A DNA stretch of 64,000 nucleotides from Aerophototrophica crusticola (GTDB taxonomy: Bacteria > Pseudomonadota > Alphaproteobacteria > Azospirillales > Azospirillaceae), in NCBI GenBank assembly GCA_001939945.1, contig MOEB01000016.1:39617-103616 (forward strand), given 5' to 3'. The notes below the pieces were generated by a model. That model ran no database searches, was not told the DNA's origin, and saw nothing but the letters and a program-made list of their open reading frames with translations. The translations under genes were made by a program, and so were the position numbers. Numbering within the stretch: the first letter of the stretch is position 1; the number at the start of each line of letters is the position of its first letter. This document shows, piece after piece, positions 29,908 through 39,106 of this stretch.

Positions 29908-31170
29908 ATGGACCTGTCACGCCGTTCCCTGATCCGCCTGTCCGGCGCCGCCCTGCTGGGCACCACCATGCTGGCCGCCGCCCCCGCCCCGGCCCTGGCG
30001 CAGGAAGCCGCGCTCACCATCTGGCACGCCTACCGCGGCCAGGAAAAGGCGGCCTTCGACAAGGCCATCGCCCTGTTCAACGAGCAGAACAAGGGCAAGG
30101 TGGCGGTGAAGGCGCTGGCCGTCCCCTATGACGCCTATGCCGACAAGATCTCCGCCGCCGTGCCCCGCGGCACCGGCCCCGACGCCTTCATCTTCGCCCA
30201 GGACCGGCTGGGCGGCTGGGTGGAGGCGGGCGGCATCGTGGAGCCCGTGGACTTCTTCGTCGAGGACAAGACCAAGGCCCGCTTCCTGCCCAACATGATG
30301 GACGCGATGACCTATCGCGGCTCCATCTACGGCCTGCCCTTCAACTACAAGTCCATCGCCCTGATCTACAACAAGGCGAAGGTGAAGGAGCCGCCGAAGA
30401 CGACGAAGGAACTGCTGGCCTGGGCCAAGCAGAACACCAACGCCAGCACCGGCCAGTATGGCTGGGCCTACCCCTACAACGACTTCTACTATCACGCCGC
30501 GGTGATGAACGCCTTCGGCGGCGGCGTCTTCAAGGATGGCGGGGCGGCGGGCATCCCCACCCCCACGGTCAACGCGCCGCAGAACGTGAAGGCGGTGGAG
30601 ACGGTCATGGGCTGGTTCAAGGACCAGAAGGTCCTGCCGGCGGAGCCGTCCTCGGCCCTGATCACCTCCCTGTTCAACGAGGGCAAGACGTCGGTCGTCT
30701 TCTCCGGCCCCTGGTTCCTGGGCGAGGTGGACAAGTCCATCGAGGTGGGCGTGGCCCCGCTGCCCACGGTGGATGAGGCGGGCGGCACGCCGATGAAGCC
30801 CTGGATGACCATCGAGGGGCTCTACGTCTCCGCCAAGTCCAAGAACAAGGAGGCCGCCTACGCCCTGGCCGACTTCCTGACCACCGACCCGGTGGCCAAG
30901 ATCATGGCGGTGGAAGGCCGGCAGCAGCCCACCAACAAGGACGTTTACGCCGTGCCGGAGGTGGCCAACGACCCGATCCTGGCCGGCTTCCGCAAGCAGG
31001 CGGAGACGGCGGTGCCCATGCCGAACTACGCGGTCATGACCGCCATGTGGTCCCCCGTGACCACGGCCATGAACAAGATCGTCAAGGGTTCCGCCACCGT
31101 GCCGCAGGCCTTCGAGGAAGCCCAGAAGACGCTCAGCGCGGACATCGACGCGCTGCGCAAGGGCCGGTAA
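29908..31170 (+). CDS. malE: Maltose/maltodextrin-type solute-binding protein
   Basis: A 420-residue periplasmic binding protein. The signal peptide MDLSRRSLIRLSG has an SRRxxIR core, so export by the Tat route is likely; cleavage is near ALAQ. LTIWHAYRGQEKAAFDKAI, GTGPDAFIFAQDRLGGW and SGPWFLGEV are characteristic of MBP-family proteins, the last close to the E. coli segment NGPWAWSNI in position. There is no lipobox, so it should be free in the periplasm. GGAGG precedes the start. Confidence 0.9.
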   Translation: MDLSRRSLIRLSGAALLGTTMLAAAPAPALAQEAALTIWHAYRGQEKAAFDKAIALFNEQNKGKVAVKALAVPYDAYADKISAAVPRGTGPDAFIFAQDRLGGWVEAGGIVEPVDFFVEDKTKARFLPNMMDAMTYRGSIYGLPFNYKSIALIYNKAKVKEPPKTTKELLAWAKQNTNASTGQYGWAYPYNDFYYHAAVMNAFGGGVFKDGGAAGIPTPTVNAPQNVKAVETVMGWFKDQKVLPAEPSSALITSLFNEGKTSVVFSGPWFLGEVDKSIEVGVAPLPTVDEAGGTPMKPWMTIEGLYVSAKSKNKEAAYALADFLTTDPVAKIMAVEGRQQPTNKDVYAVPEVANDPILAGFRKQAETAVPMPNYAVMTAMWSPVTTAMNKIVKGSATVPQAFEEAQKTLSADIDALRKGR

Positions 31171-31186
31171 GGGAGTGCGACGCGCC

Positions 31187-33187
31187 ATGACCCGGCGGCT
31201 CCCAGGCATCCCGGCCGGCCTCGGCCTGCTCGTCTCCCTCGCCCTGTTCCTGGCCCTGGGCCTCTGGTTCACGGGCTCGGCCGGGCAGCAGGTGCGCCAG
31301 CAGGCAGAGGTGCGCAAGGCCACGGTGGCGGCCATGAGCCTCGCCACCGTGGTGGGGACCCTGGAGGCCGCCGGGGCCACGCCGGAACAGGTGGGGGCCG
31401 CCATCGCCGAATGGCGCAAGGGCGACCCCGCCATCCGCAACGTCCGGCTGGTGCGCCAGTCCGGCGCCCAGCTTGTCTTCTCCGACGTGGAGGCGGACGC
31501 CAAGTTGGGCGCCGTGCCTCGCCGTCTGGCGCGGGAGGAAAAGCCCCTGTTCGACCTGGCGCAGCAGCTCCGCGCCAATGCCGACACCAACCGGGCCGAG
31601 AACGTCAAGCGCCTGAACGAGGTGGACATCGCCGCCCCGTCCCCGGAGGTGCTCCAGGTGACGGCGCCGGTCTTCATCGGCGACAGCTATTGGGGCATCG
31701 CCCAGGTCCAGCACCTGCGGCAGGCGGGGGCGGCCCCCTCTGCCCTGGGCCGCGGCCTGTTGCTGGCGGCCATCGCCCTGGGCCTGTTCGCCGCCCTGGC
31801 GCTGGCCTTCCGCCGCCAACTCACCCGCGCGCCGGACGAGCCGGCCGGGGAGGGGGTGGAGAGCCGGGCGGGCACCTGGGCCCTCTTCGTGGGCGCCCTG
31901 GTCCTGATGCTGGGCGCCAGCCACCTGTGGAGCCGCGGCGCCCTGGACGCCGTGGCCGTCAGCCAGAACGGCTTGTCGGCTTCCGTGGCCCAGTCCTACC
32001 AGGGCCTGCTGCAATCCGGGCAGGCGGCGGCCGCCGCCACCGGGGCCAGCCTGCCCGCCGACGCCACCTGGGACGTGGACCCGTACCGCCGCCCCCTGGG
32101 CCAGATCGCCCCCGACGGCAAGGTGGACGAGGTGGCCGTCACCGTGGCGGTGAACGACATGGTGGGCGGCCTGCAGACCCAGCTCTGGGTCACCGCCGGC
32201 CTCGCCGCCCTGCTGCTGGCCCTGTTCGCCCTGGGGGCCATGCGCCGCCTGTGGCGCACCCTGGTGGACCACCGGGAAGCCTATGGCTACGTGGCCCCGG
32301 CCATCGTCGGCATGCTGGTGCTGGTGTTCTTCCCCTTCACCTATGGCGTGGTGCTGGCCTTCACCGACCGCACCCTGTTCAACCAGTCGGTGCCCATCAC
32401 CGAGCTGTGGGTGGGGCTGGACAACTTCGTCCGCATCCTGGGTGACGTGAACGTCCTGCGCTGGACCCCGGACGGCTGGTCCGTCAACTACGAGAGCTTC
32501 TACTGGACCCTGTTCATCACGGTCTGCTGGACGGTCAGCAACGTGGTGGTGGGCGTTACCATCGGCCTCGCCCTGGCGCTGGCGCTCAACACGGAAGGGC
32601 TACGGGGCCGCGCCATCTACCGGGTGCTGCTGATCCTGCCCTGGGCCATCCCGAACTACATCACGGCGCTGACCTGGAAAGGCATGTTCCACCAGCAGTT
32701 CGGCGTCATCAACCAGGCCATCGTCATGTTCGGGGGCGAGCCCATCGCCTGGTTCGACGACGTGTTCAGCAGCTTCATGACCGGCCTGATCACCAACGGC
32801 TGGCTGAGCTTCCCCTTCATGATGGTGGTCAGCCTCGGCGCGCTCCAGTCCATCCCGTCGGACATGTACGAGGCGGCGGAGCTGGACGGCGCCAGCAAGT
32901 GGCAGCAGTTCTGGCAGATCACCCTGCCGCTGCTGAAGCCCGCCCTGATCCCGGCCATCATCCTGTCGGTGGTTTGGACCTTCAACATGTTCAACGTGAT
33001 CTACCTGGTCTCCCAGGGTGAGCCGGCGGGCGCCAACGAGATCCTGATCACCAAGGCCTACAAGATCGCCTTCGAGCGGTACCAGTACGCCTACGCCGCC
33101 GCCTATTCGTTCGTCATCTTCCTGATCCTGCTGGCCTATGGCGTGTTCCAGAACCGCGTCTCCAAGGCCACGGAACAGGTGCGCTAG
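31187..33187 (+). CDS. malF: MalF-like permease with large N-terminal sensor-like extension
   Basis: A 666-residue inner-membrane permease. The C-terminal part (about 360-660) is a standard MalF-type permease with the EAA loop DMYEAAELDGASKWQQF. The first 350 residues are extra: a membrane segment (about 8-30), a periplasmic domain (31-180; IRNVRLVRQSGAQLVFSD and VTAPVFIGDSYWGIAQVQ look Cache/PAS-like), two membrane segments (about 185-245), a second periplasmic stretch and another segment (about 330). ATG at 31187 follows GGGAG; a GTG at 31175 is possible. Confidence 0.88.
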   Translation: MTRRLPGIPAGLGLLVSLALFLALGLWFTGSAGQQVRQQAEVRKATVAAMSLATVVGTLEAAGATPEQVGAAIAEWRKGDPAIRNVRLVRQSGAQLVFSDVEADAKLGAVPRRLAREEKPLFDLAQQLRANADTNRAENVKRLNEVDIAAPSPEVLQVTAPVFIGDSYWGIAQVQHLRQAGAAPSALGRGLLLAAIALGLFAALALAFRRQLTRAPDEPAGEGVESRAGTWALFVGALVLMLGASHLWSRGALDAVAVSQNGLSASVAQSYQGLLQSGQAAAAATGASLPADATWDVDPYRRPLGQIAPDGKVDEVAVTVAVNDMVGGLQTQLWVTAGLAALLLALFALGAMRRLWRTLVDHREAYGYVAPAIVGMLVLVFFPFTYGVVLAFTDRTLFNQSVPITELWVGLDNFVRILGDVNVLRWTPDGWSVNYESFYWTLFITVCWTVSNVVVGVTIGLALALALNTEGLRGRAIYRVLLILPWAIPNYITALTWKGMFHQQFGVINQAIVMFGGEPIAWFDDVFSSFMTGLITNGWLSFPFMMVVSLGALQSIPSDMYEAAELDGASKWQQFWQITLPLLKPALIPAIILSVVWTFNMFNVIYLVSQGEPAGANEILITKAYKIAFERYQYAYAAAYSFVIFLILLAYGVFQNRVSKATEQVR

Positions 33188-33201
33188 GGGAGGGCCGGGG
33201 C

Positions 33202-34128
33202 ATGAGCAGCATCGCCACGTCAGCGCCGGTCACCGGCAGCGCGTCGAAGTCCACGGGCAAGAAGGTGGGCGTCAGCCATGTCTGGCTGCACATCGGCCTG
33301 TTGTTCTTCACCTTCATCGCCTGCTACCCGATCCTGTGGGTGCTGGCCCTGGCCTTCTCCGGCCAGCAGAGCGTGCAGATCGCCACCCTGCCGGCGGAGG
33401 CGGGCTTCCTGGACCGGCTGCGGGCGGTCACGCCCTGGCCGCAGAGCTTCAGCCTGCAGAACTTCACGGACGTGCTGACGGAGCAGCCCTTCCTCCAGTG
33501 GCTGTTCAACAGCGCCGTGGTGGCGGGGCTGACCACCATCGTCGGCGTCTTCCTGGCCTGCACCGCGGCCTACGCCTTTTCCCGCTTCCGCTTCCCCGGG
33601 CGGCAGTCCGGCATGATGGCCTTCCTGGTCAGCCAGATGTTCCCCGGCACCCTGATGATGATCCCGCTCTACATCATCGTCGTCAGCTGGCTGGGCCTGG
33701 GGAACAGCTACTTCGGCTTGGTGCTGGTATACGCGGTGACGGCGATCCCCTTCTGCGTCTGGATGCTGAAGGGCTATTTCGACACCATCCCCATCGAGAT
33801 CGAGGAGAGCGCCATCATGGACGGCGCTTCCCGCTCCACGATCTTCTTCCGCATCATCCTGCCGCTGGCCAAGCCGGCGGTGGCGGTGACGGCCCTGTTC
33901 AGCTTCATGACGGGCTGGAACGAGTTCATCCTGGCCTCGGTCTTCATGACGGAGGAGGCGCGCTACACCGCCCCGGTGGGCCTGCGCTTCTTCGTCGGCG
34001 GCTTCAGCGCCCAGTGGGGCTATTTCGCGGCCGGGTCGATCATCGTCTCGCTGCCGGTCGTGATCCTCTTCCTCTACCTCCAGAAGTACCTCGTCTCCGG
34101 CCTGACGGCAGGGGGCGTGAAGGGCTAG
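33202..34128 (+). CDS. malG: MalG-like sugar ABC transporter permease
   Basis: A 308-residue permease with six hydrophobic segments. The EAA loop IEEIEESAIMDGASRSTIFFRIILPLAKP contacts the ATPase. The motif and the C-terminal YLQKYLVSGLTAGGVKG end match MalG proteins, where this end reaches into the MalK dimer. It pairs with the long MalF homologue 14 bp upstream. Confidence 0.93.
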   Translation: MSSIATSAPVTGSASKSTGKKVGVSHVWLHIGLLFFTFIACYPILWVLALAFSGQQSVQIATLPAEAGFLDRLRAVTPWPQSFSLQNFTDVLTEQPFLQWLFNSAVVAGLTTIVGVFLACTAAYAFSRFRFPGRQSGMMAFLVSQMFPGTLMMIPLYIIVVSWLGLGNSYFGLVLVYAVTAIPFCVWMLKGYFDTIPIEIEESAIMDGASRSTIFFRIILPLAKPAVAVTALFSFMTGWNEFILASVFMTEEARYTAPVGLRFFVGGFSAQWGYFAAGSIIVSLPVVILFLYLQKYLVSGLTAGGVKG

Positions 34129-34220
34129 GGCGGCCCGGACCGGCGGGGCCGCCTGCGGGCGGCTGCCGCCACAACGACCCGAAACTCAGTCAACGAATCG
34201 ATCCACCAGGGAAACGGACA

Positions 34221-35021
34221 ATGAAAAAGCACGTGAAGCTGATCGCCGGCGTCCTCGGCGCCACCTTCCTGGCCACGGCGGCCCAGGCGGCGGGCGTGAC
34301 CTTCAAGGACCCCACCGGTGACGACAACGGCCCGGGCACCTACACCTACCCGACCGACGCCGCCTACCTGAAGGGCGCCTTCGACCTGACCGAGCTGAAG
34401 GTGGAGCCGTCGGGCAGCGACCTGAACGTGGCCGTCACCGTGGCCGGCGCCCTGAACGACCCGTGGGGCATGGGCGGCGGCTTCGCCACGCAGATGGTGT
34501 TCGTGTTCATCAACACCGGCACCGGCAAGTACAAGGACGGCATCCCCGGCCTGAACGTCCAGCTGAACCCCGGCTGGGACAAGGTCGTCGTCCTGTCCCC
34601 GCAGAAGAAGGCCCGCGTTGAGGCCGAGGTCGGCAACAGCGCCGCCCCGATGAAGGCGGACATCCTGGTGCCGACCCGCACCAAGGGTTCCGGCAAGACC
34701 ATCTCCGGCTCCGTGAAGGCGGCGGACGTGGGCTCCGGCGACCCGGCCACCTGGTCCTACCAGGTCGTGATGCAGTCCAACGAGGGCTTCCCGGCGAAGG
34801 GCGACCTGCTGATGCGCCGGGTCAACGAGTTCGAGGGCCAGCACCGCTTCGGCGGCGGCAATGACGGCATGTGCGACCCGCACGTCATGGACATCCTGGC
34901 CGGCAGCGGCAAGGGCGGTGCCGACGAGGTGCAGGCGCAGCAGACCGCCCTGAAGGCCTTCGAGTGCGGCCCGGAGGGCGAGGCCAAGAAGCTCGCCGTC
35001 CTGCCGATGGTGAAGCAGTAA
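34221..35021 (+). CDS. Glucodextranase-like DOMON periplasmic protein
   Basis: A 266-residue protein with a signal peptide (cut after AQA). VTFKDPTGDDNGPGTYTYP near the N terminus is the hallmark of the DOMON-like module found at the C terminus of glucodextranases and amylopullulanases, thought to bind glycans. No catalytic domain is attached. It probably holds maltodextrin in the periplasm or at the membrane; that is inference from the operon. A paralogue follows at 37537. A 92-bp spacer with a GC-rich hairpin separates it from malG. Confidence 0.83.
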   Translation: MKKHVKLIAGVLGATFLATAAQAAGVTFKDPTGDDNGPGTYTYPTDAAYLKGAFDLTELKVEPSGSDLNVAVTVAGALNDPWGMGGGFATQMVFVFINTGTGKYKDGIPGLNVQLNPGWDKVVVLSPQKKARVEAEVGNSAAPMKADILVPTRTKGSGKTISGSVKAADVGSGDPATWSYQVVMQSNEGFPAKGDLLMRRVNEFEGQHRFGGGNDGMCDPHVMDILAGSGKGGADEVQAQQTALKAFECGPEGEAKKLAVLPMVKQ

Positions 35022-35039
35022 GCCACCAGGAAGGGAACC

Positions 35040-35068
35040 GCCCGGGGGACGCAAGAATGCCCCCGGGC
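35040..35068 (+). other. mRNA hairpin between DOMON and porin genes
   Basis: GCCCGGGGG and CCCCCGGGC are perfect 9-bp arms around an 11-nt loop. AAGGAGAG, the porin ribosome site, starts 4 nt later. With no U-run, it looks more like an mRNA-stability or attenuation element than a terminator. Confidence 0.5.
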
Positions 35069-35086
35069 CCATAAGGAGAGTACGCA

Positions 35087-37246
35087 ATGAAAAAAAGACT
35101 ATTGAGCGGGGCCGCCCTCCTGGGCCTTGCCGCGGCGCTGCCCATGGGCGGGGCCGCGGCCCAGGACCTGGGCCAGGTGAAATGGTTCGGCACGGTCTAC
35201 ATCAAGTTTCTTGACGGCAACCGGCAGCTGAACGGCCTGACCAACAACGTCGAGACCATCCCGGGCGAGACCAACGGTGACCAGGGCCAGGGCATCGAGG
35301 CCGACCTGAACCTGCGGGCCCAGGTGTCCCGCCAGGTGGAGGTTGGCGTCCGCCTGCAAAGCCGGTTCAACCAGAACTACTGGGCGAACTTCGGCGGCTT
35401 CGGGTACGACCCCGACCCCGATGGCGGGGTGGGCGACGAGAACAACCCCCTGCGCAACCAGTACATCAAGCTGCGCGGCGCCTTCGTCCGGATCACCCCG
35501 GGCTATGAGTGGGTCGACAGCGTCCTGATCGGCAACAGCGACTTCGGCCTGTGGGACCCGCTGACCCTGGGCAAGTTCCGCTACATCGACCGCGACAACG
35601 CCGGCGGCGTCATCGCCCAGGGCACCGCGGCCGGCGGCAACCTGAAGTGGGACCTGGCGCGCCTGTCCCTGCCGAAGCTGTTCCTGGGCCCCGGGTTCAG
35701 CAACGACGACAGCAACCTGTTCGCCAACGACGCCGCCTGGATCAGCCAGGTGAAGTTCGCCGCCACGCCCACCCTGAACCTGGGCGCCATCGTCATGCAC
35801 GTGGACGACCGCGAGCGTGACGCCGACGACGGCGATGTCCGCAACGGCCGCGGCACCATCTCGCGCTACAGCAACGAGGTGTACGCCCTCAAGGCCCAGT
35901 TCACGGGCATCCCGAACCTGGACGTGTCCGGCTCGGTCTACTACTCCGACTTCAACATCGCCGACGGCGCCTGCCCCGGTGAGGGCCTGAACGGTTCCTG
36001 CCGCTTCAGCCCGACCCTGCGGCGCGACGCCAACGACTGGGCCGCCTTCCTGAACTTCGAGGTGGGCGAGATCCTGCCGAACTTCACCCTGTCGGCCCAG
36101 GCCTTCCACATCGGCTCCGACTACCTGTCGGTCCTGGCCGCCCGCCGCGAGGCGGACGTGCTGCTGACCGAGGGCCGCGAGGGCACCTGGATGTGGGGCC
36201 GGCCGGACTACAACTTCGGCAACCCCAACAACAGCAACGCGCTGCTCGGCCTGGGCTACGGCGGCTGGAACGGCACCACCCAGCAGACCGTGTCGCTCAT
36301 CACCGACAACGACAACACCGACTTCGACGAGCGCGCGGCGGAGACGGTTATCGGCTGGCAGGGCGTCACCGTCGTGCCGCGCTACACGGCCGGCGACCTG
36401 GAACTGCAGGGCGAGGTGTCGTACGTCACCTTCGACACCAACTGGCAGGCCTGCGGCGGCAACGACAAGGACGTGGACTGCGCAAAGTACCCGCGCCAGG
36501 AAGGCATCCATGCCTGGGGCCTGGGCGGCGACCACCGCTCGCCCTACGCGCCCTACCAGGACCGCGACCTGATCATCGCCGCCCTCAACGCCAACTACCT
36601 GGCGGACGTGGGCAATGGCCTGCAACTCGGCGCCCGCCTGAAATACATCCGTGACCAGGACAAGCGCGTGACCCGCGCCTCCAGCCTGTCGGATGCCTAT
36701 GACGGCTACCCGGACAGCCAGGACTTCGGCGACGCCGCCATCAGCAACGCCGCGTGGCGGGCCCTCATCGCCGGCAACCCGGCGCTGGGCACGATCACCA
36801 ACATCGGCGACGACAACCGCAAGGCCGACTACTGGACCGCGGGCGTCTCCGCCGGCTACCAGATCACGCCGGACTTCTTCGGCCGCGTGCTGTACGAGTA
36901 CCAGTACGTGGACCTGGTGGACGGCGCGGTCAACGTGGCCCCGGTCGGCCTGGGCTTCGAGGCCAGCAACAGCTACGGCTTCGCGGAGTACCTGACCGGC
37001 GAGCACACCAAGAACAAGGTGGCGTTCCAGGGCTCGTACTTCCTGTCCGGCCTCGAGGTGGGCGCGGACATCCAGTACATCTGGGGCGAGTACAAGCCGA
37101 AGTTCAAGGCGCCCACCGGCCAGAGCCTGAACAGCTACCTGGCCCCGGGCGGCGGTGCCTACATCACCCCGCTGGGCAACATCTCCACCAACACGGTGGA
37201 GCTGGACCAGTACCGCCTGAAGGTCTTCACCAAGGTGCAGTTCTGA
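35087..37246 (+). CDS. Outer-membrane beta-barrel (porin-like) protein
   Basis: A 719-residue protein with a signal peptide (cut near AAAQ). The mature chain is rich in Tyr, Asp, Asn and Gly with alternating hydrophobic residues. Repeated strand ends such as VGVRLQSRFNQNYW, LQLGARLKYIRDQ and DFFGRVLYEYQYVDL suggest a large barrel. It ends in FTKVQF with a C-terminal Phe, the outer-membrane sorting signal. It is not recognisably LamB. Placed last in the maltodextrin operon, it may be its channel. Confidence 0.82.
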   Translation: MKKRLLSGAALLGLAAALPMGGAAAQDLGQVKWFGTVYIKFLDGNRQLNGLTNNVETIPGETNGDQGQGIEADLNLRAQVSRQVEVGVRLQSRFNQNYWANFGGFGYDPDPDGGVGDENNPLRNQYIKLRGAFVRITPGYEWVDSVLIGNSDFGLWDPLTLGKFRYIDRDNAGGVIAQGTAAGGNLKWDLARLSLPKLFLGPGFSNDDSNLFANDAAWISQVKFAATPTLNLGAIVMHVDDRERDADDGDVRNGRGTISRYSNEVYALKAQFTGIPNLDVSGSVYYSDFNIADGACPGEGLNGSCRFSPTLRRDANDWAAFLNFEVGEILPNFTLSAQAFHIGSDYLSVLAARREADVLLTEGREGTWMWGRPDYNFGNPNNSNALLGLGYGGWNGTTQQTVSLITDNDNTDFDERAAETVIGWQGVTVVPRYTAGDLELQGEVSYVTFDTNWQACGGNDKDVDCAKYPRQEGIHAWGLGGDHRSPYAPYQDRDLIIAALNANYLADVGNGLQLGARLKYIRDQDKRVTRASSLSDAYDGYPDSQDFGDAAISNAAWRALIAGNPALGTITNIGDDNRKADYWTAGVSAGYQITPDFFGRVLYEYQYVDLVDGAVNVAPVGLGFEASNSYGFAEYLTGEHTKNKVAFQGSYFLSGLEVGADIQYIWGEYKPKFKAPTGQSLNSYLAPGGGAYITPLGNISTNTVELDQYRLKVFTKVQF

Positions 37247-37371
37247 TCCTTGGAGATCAGGGCGTTTCCCCGGGCACCGGGAACACGCCCCGACGGCGAC
37301 TGCCGGCGCCCGCCCGTGCGGGCGTAATCCAAGCCGCGGATGCGGCGCCGGCGTCTGAGGAACGTGAGGCA

Positions 37372-37408
37372 GCCAGCCCCCTTTCCGGTCATCGGAAAGG
37401 GGGCTGGC
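37372..37408. repeat. Perfect 16-bp hairpin after the porin gene
   Basis: GCCAGCCCCCTTTCCG and its exact complement flank the loop GTCAT. It has no U-run, so it may protect the operon's 3' end. Confidence 0.6.
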
Positions 37409-37413
37409 GACCC

Positions 37414-37448
37414 GGGGGTGGCTTCGGCCATCCCCGGCCCTTTCTTTT
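37414..37448 (+). terminator. Intrinsic terminator of the maltodextrin operon
   Basis: GGGGGTGGC, loop TTCG, GCCATCCCC (one G-T pair) is followed by GGCCCTTTCTTTT. It lies about 170 bp after the porin stop and before the DOMON-SHOCT gene. Confidence 0.7.
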
Positions 37449-37536
37449 GCCGTGCCCCGCGTTGGCGGAAGCGGTATCAGTCTGACCGAAAAGATTGCGT
37501 GAGGCCGGCCCGCCGCCGGCCTGGAGGATGGACCCC

Positions 37537-38853
37537 GTGCTTGCCCCCCGCCCCCGCACCGCCGCCCGGCGGATCGCCGCCCTCGTGGCCTCCGGCCTGC
37601 TCGCCACGGCCGTCGCGGCCCCCGCCCTGGCCCAGAAGTCGGTGACCCTGTTCACCCTGACCGACCCGCGGGGCGACGACAGCGGCGCCGGTTCCCTGGC
37701 CTATCCCCTGCGGCCCGACATGCAGCGGGGCGACCTGGACCTCCTATCGCTGAGCGCGGAGATGGCCAGCGGCGGCACCTGGTTCACCGCCACCTTCGCC
37801 CAGCCCATCCGCAACCCCGCCGACGCCGTCGGCACCACGGGGCCGGAGCCGCTGGACCGCCAGGCGCGGCTGGGCTTCTACACCTTCAACCTGGACCTCT
37901 ACATCGACACCGACCGCAAGCCCGGTTCCGGCAACACCGCCGTGGTCCCGGGGCGCGGCGTGACCGTCGACCGGCGCGACGCCTGGGAAAAGGCCGTCAT
38001 CCTGACCCCGCGGCCGGACATCGCCCGCATCGTGATGGTGAAGAACGCCCAGCGCATCCTGGAAGAACAGCGCCGCGCCCAGACCGGCGTGGTCACCGGC
38101 CAGGACCTGTCCACCATCGAGAAGACGGTGGAGAAGACGGTGGACCAGCGCTACTTCTTCCCCACCCAGGTCCAGGTCCGGAACCGGGAGATCCGGTTCT
38201 TCGTCCCCGACCAGTTCCTGGGCGGCAAGGCCAACCCGGCCTGGGCCTATACCGGCATCGTCACCGGCGCGGCGGTGGAACAGACGCAGAGCGCGCTGGA
38301 CCTGCCCTTCAAGACCGACGCCTTCTCCGTCTTCATGCTGCCCGTGGTCCAGGGCCGCAGCGAGCTGGGCTTCGGCACCGGCGGCCGCAGCGACCCCAAC
38401 CAGCCGCCCGTCGTGGACGTGCTGAACGGCGACGCCGCCCTGCAGAAGCGCATGCTGGAGGATTACGACGCCGTCTCCGGCCGGCTGGCCCGCCTGGTGG
38501 GCACGGTGCCCACGGGCCGCAACCAGTCCGCCTGGGAGCCCTGGCAGGGCGCCACCGCCGTGGCCGGTGCCGGTACCGCCGGCAGCGCGCCGCAGGCGCC
38601 CAAGGCCTTGGCCCTGTCGGAACGGGAAGCGGCGGCAGCCCTGTCCGGCACGCCCCTGCTGCCGGCGCCCGCCGCCGACCTCGCCGCCCCGGCCCCTGCC
38701 GCGCCCAGCGCCGTCCAGGGGCTGGTCTCCCCGCCGGGTGAGCGCAAGACCGTGGCCCAGCGCCTGCGCGAGCTGTCCGAGCTGCGCCAGCAGAACGTCA
38801 TCACCGAGGAAGAATACCAGGACGCCCGCCGCCGCATCCTGTCGGGGGTTTGA
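37537..38853 (+). CDS. DOMON-like protein with C-terminal SHOCT domain
   Basis: A 438-residue exported protein. After the signal peptide (cut near ALAQ) comes LFTLTDPRGDDSGAGSLAYP, the same DOMON/glucodextranase-type opening as the protein at 34221. An Ala/Pro-rich linker (about 330-400) leads to a SHOCT motif at the end (LRELSELRQQNVITEEEYQ). The GTG at 37537 is chosen because GGAGG at 37523-37527 is 9 nt upstream. The ATG at 37528 directly abuts that site and a TTG at 37495 lacks one. Confidence 0.78.
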   Translation: MLAPRPRTAARRIAALVASGLLATAVAAPALAQKSVTLFTLTDPRGDDSGAGSLAYPLRPDMQRGDLDLLSLSAEMASGGTWFTATFAQPIRNPADAVGTTGPEPLDRQARLGFYTFNLDLYIDTDRKPGSGNTAVVPGRGVTVDRRDAWEKAVILTPRPDIARIVMVKNAQRILEEQRRAQTGVVTGQDLSTIEKTVEKTVDQRYFFPTQVQVRNREIRFFVPDQFLGGKANPAWAYTGIVTGAAVEQTQSALDLPFKTDAFSVFMLPVVQGRSELGFGTGGRSDPNQPPVVDVLNGDAALQKRMLEDYDAVSGRLARLVGTVPTGRNQSAWEPWQGATAVAGAGTAGSAPQAPKALALSEREAAAALSGTPLLPAPAADLAAPAPAAPSAVQGLVSPPGERKTVAQRLRELSELRQQNVITEEEYQDARRRILSGV

Positions 38854-38855
38854 TT

Positions 38856-39101
38856 GTAGGTCGGATTATACCAAGCACATGAGTTCCTGACTCATGTGCT
38901 TGGAGGCCGGCGACTGCCGGCCCGCGGGCCCATGCCCGCGTGAGCCAAGCCGCCGGACGGCGGCGCCCGGCGCTTGAGGGGCCGTTGATCGGTCACGATC
39001 AACGGCGGCTGGCATTAGGCGCGCAGCGCCGTAATCCGACGGCCTGATGATTGCGGCGCGGCGGTCGGATTACGCGGGCCCATGCCCGCCAATCCGACCT
39101 A
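38856..39101. repeat. Palindromic element with GTAGGTCGGATTA ends, copy 1
   Basis: A 246-bp intergenic element opening GTAGGTCGGATTA and ending AATCCGACCTAC. Nested within are perfect hairpins: a 14-bp stem at 38871-38903 (CCAAGCACATGAGT, loop TCCTG) and a 10-bp stem with GCCGTTGATC near 38980. Two further internal copies of CGGATTA/TAATCCG occur near 39035 and 39065. It starts 3 bp after the DOMON-SHOCT stop. Confidence 0.75.
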
Positions 39102-39106
39102 CATGG

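Noticed and set aside
29917..31677. 586-codon frame antisense to malE/malF
   Set aside because: Shadow with low-complexity composition, and the sense operon is continuous.
37372..37408. 16-bp hairpin as operon terminator
   Set aside because: No U-run follows. The hairpin at 37414 with TTTCTTTT is the better terminator.
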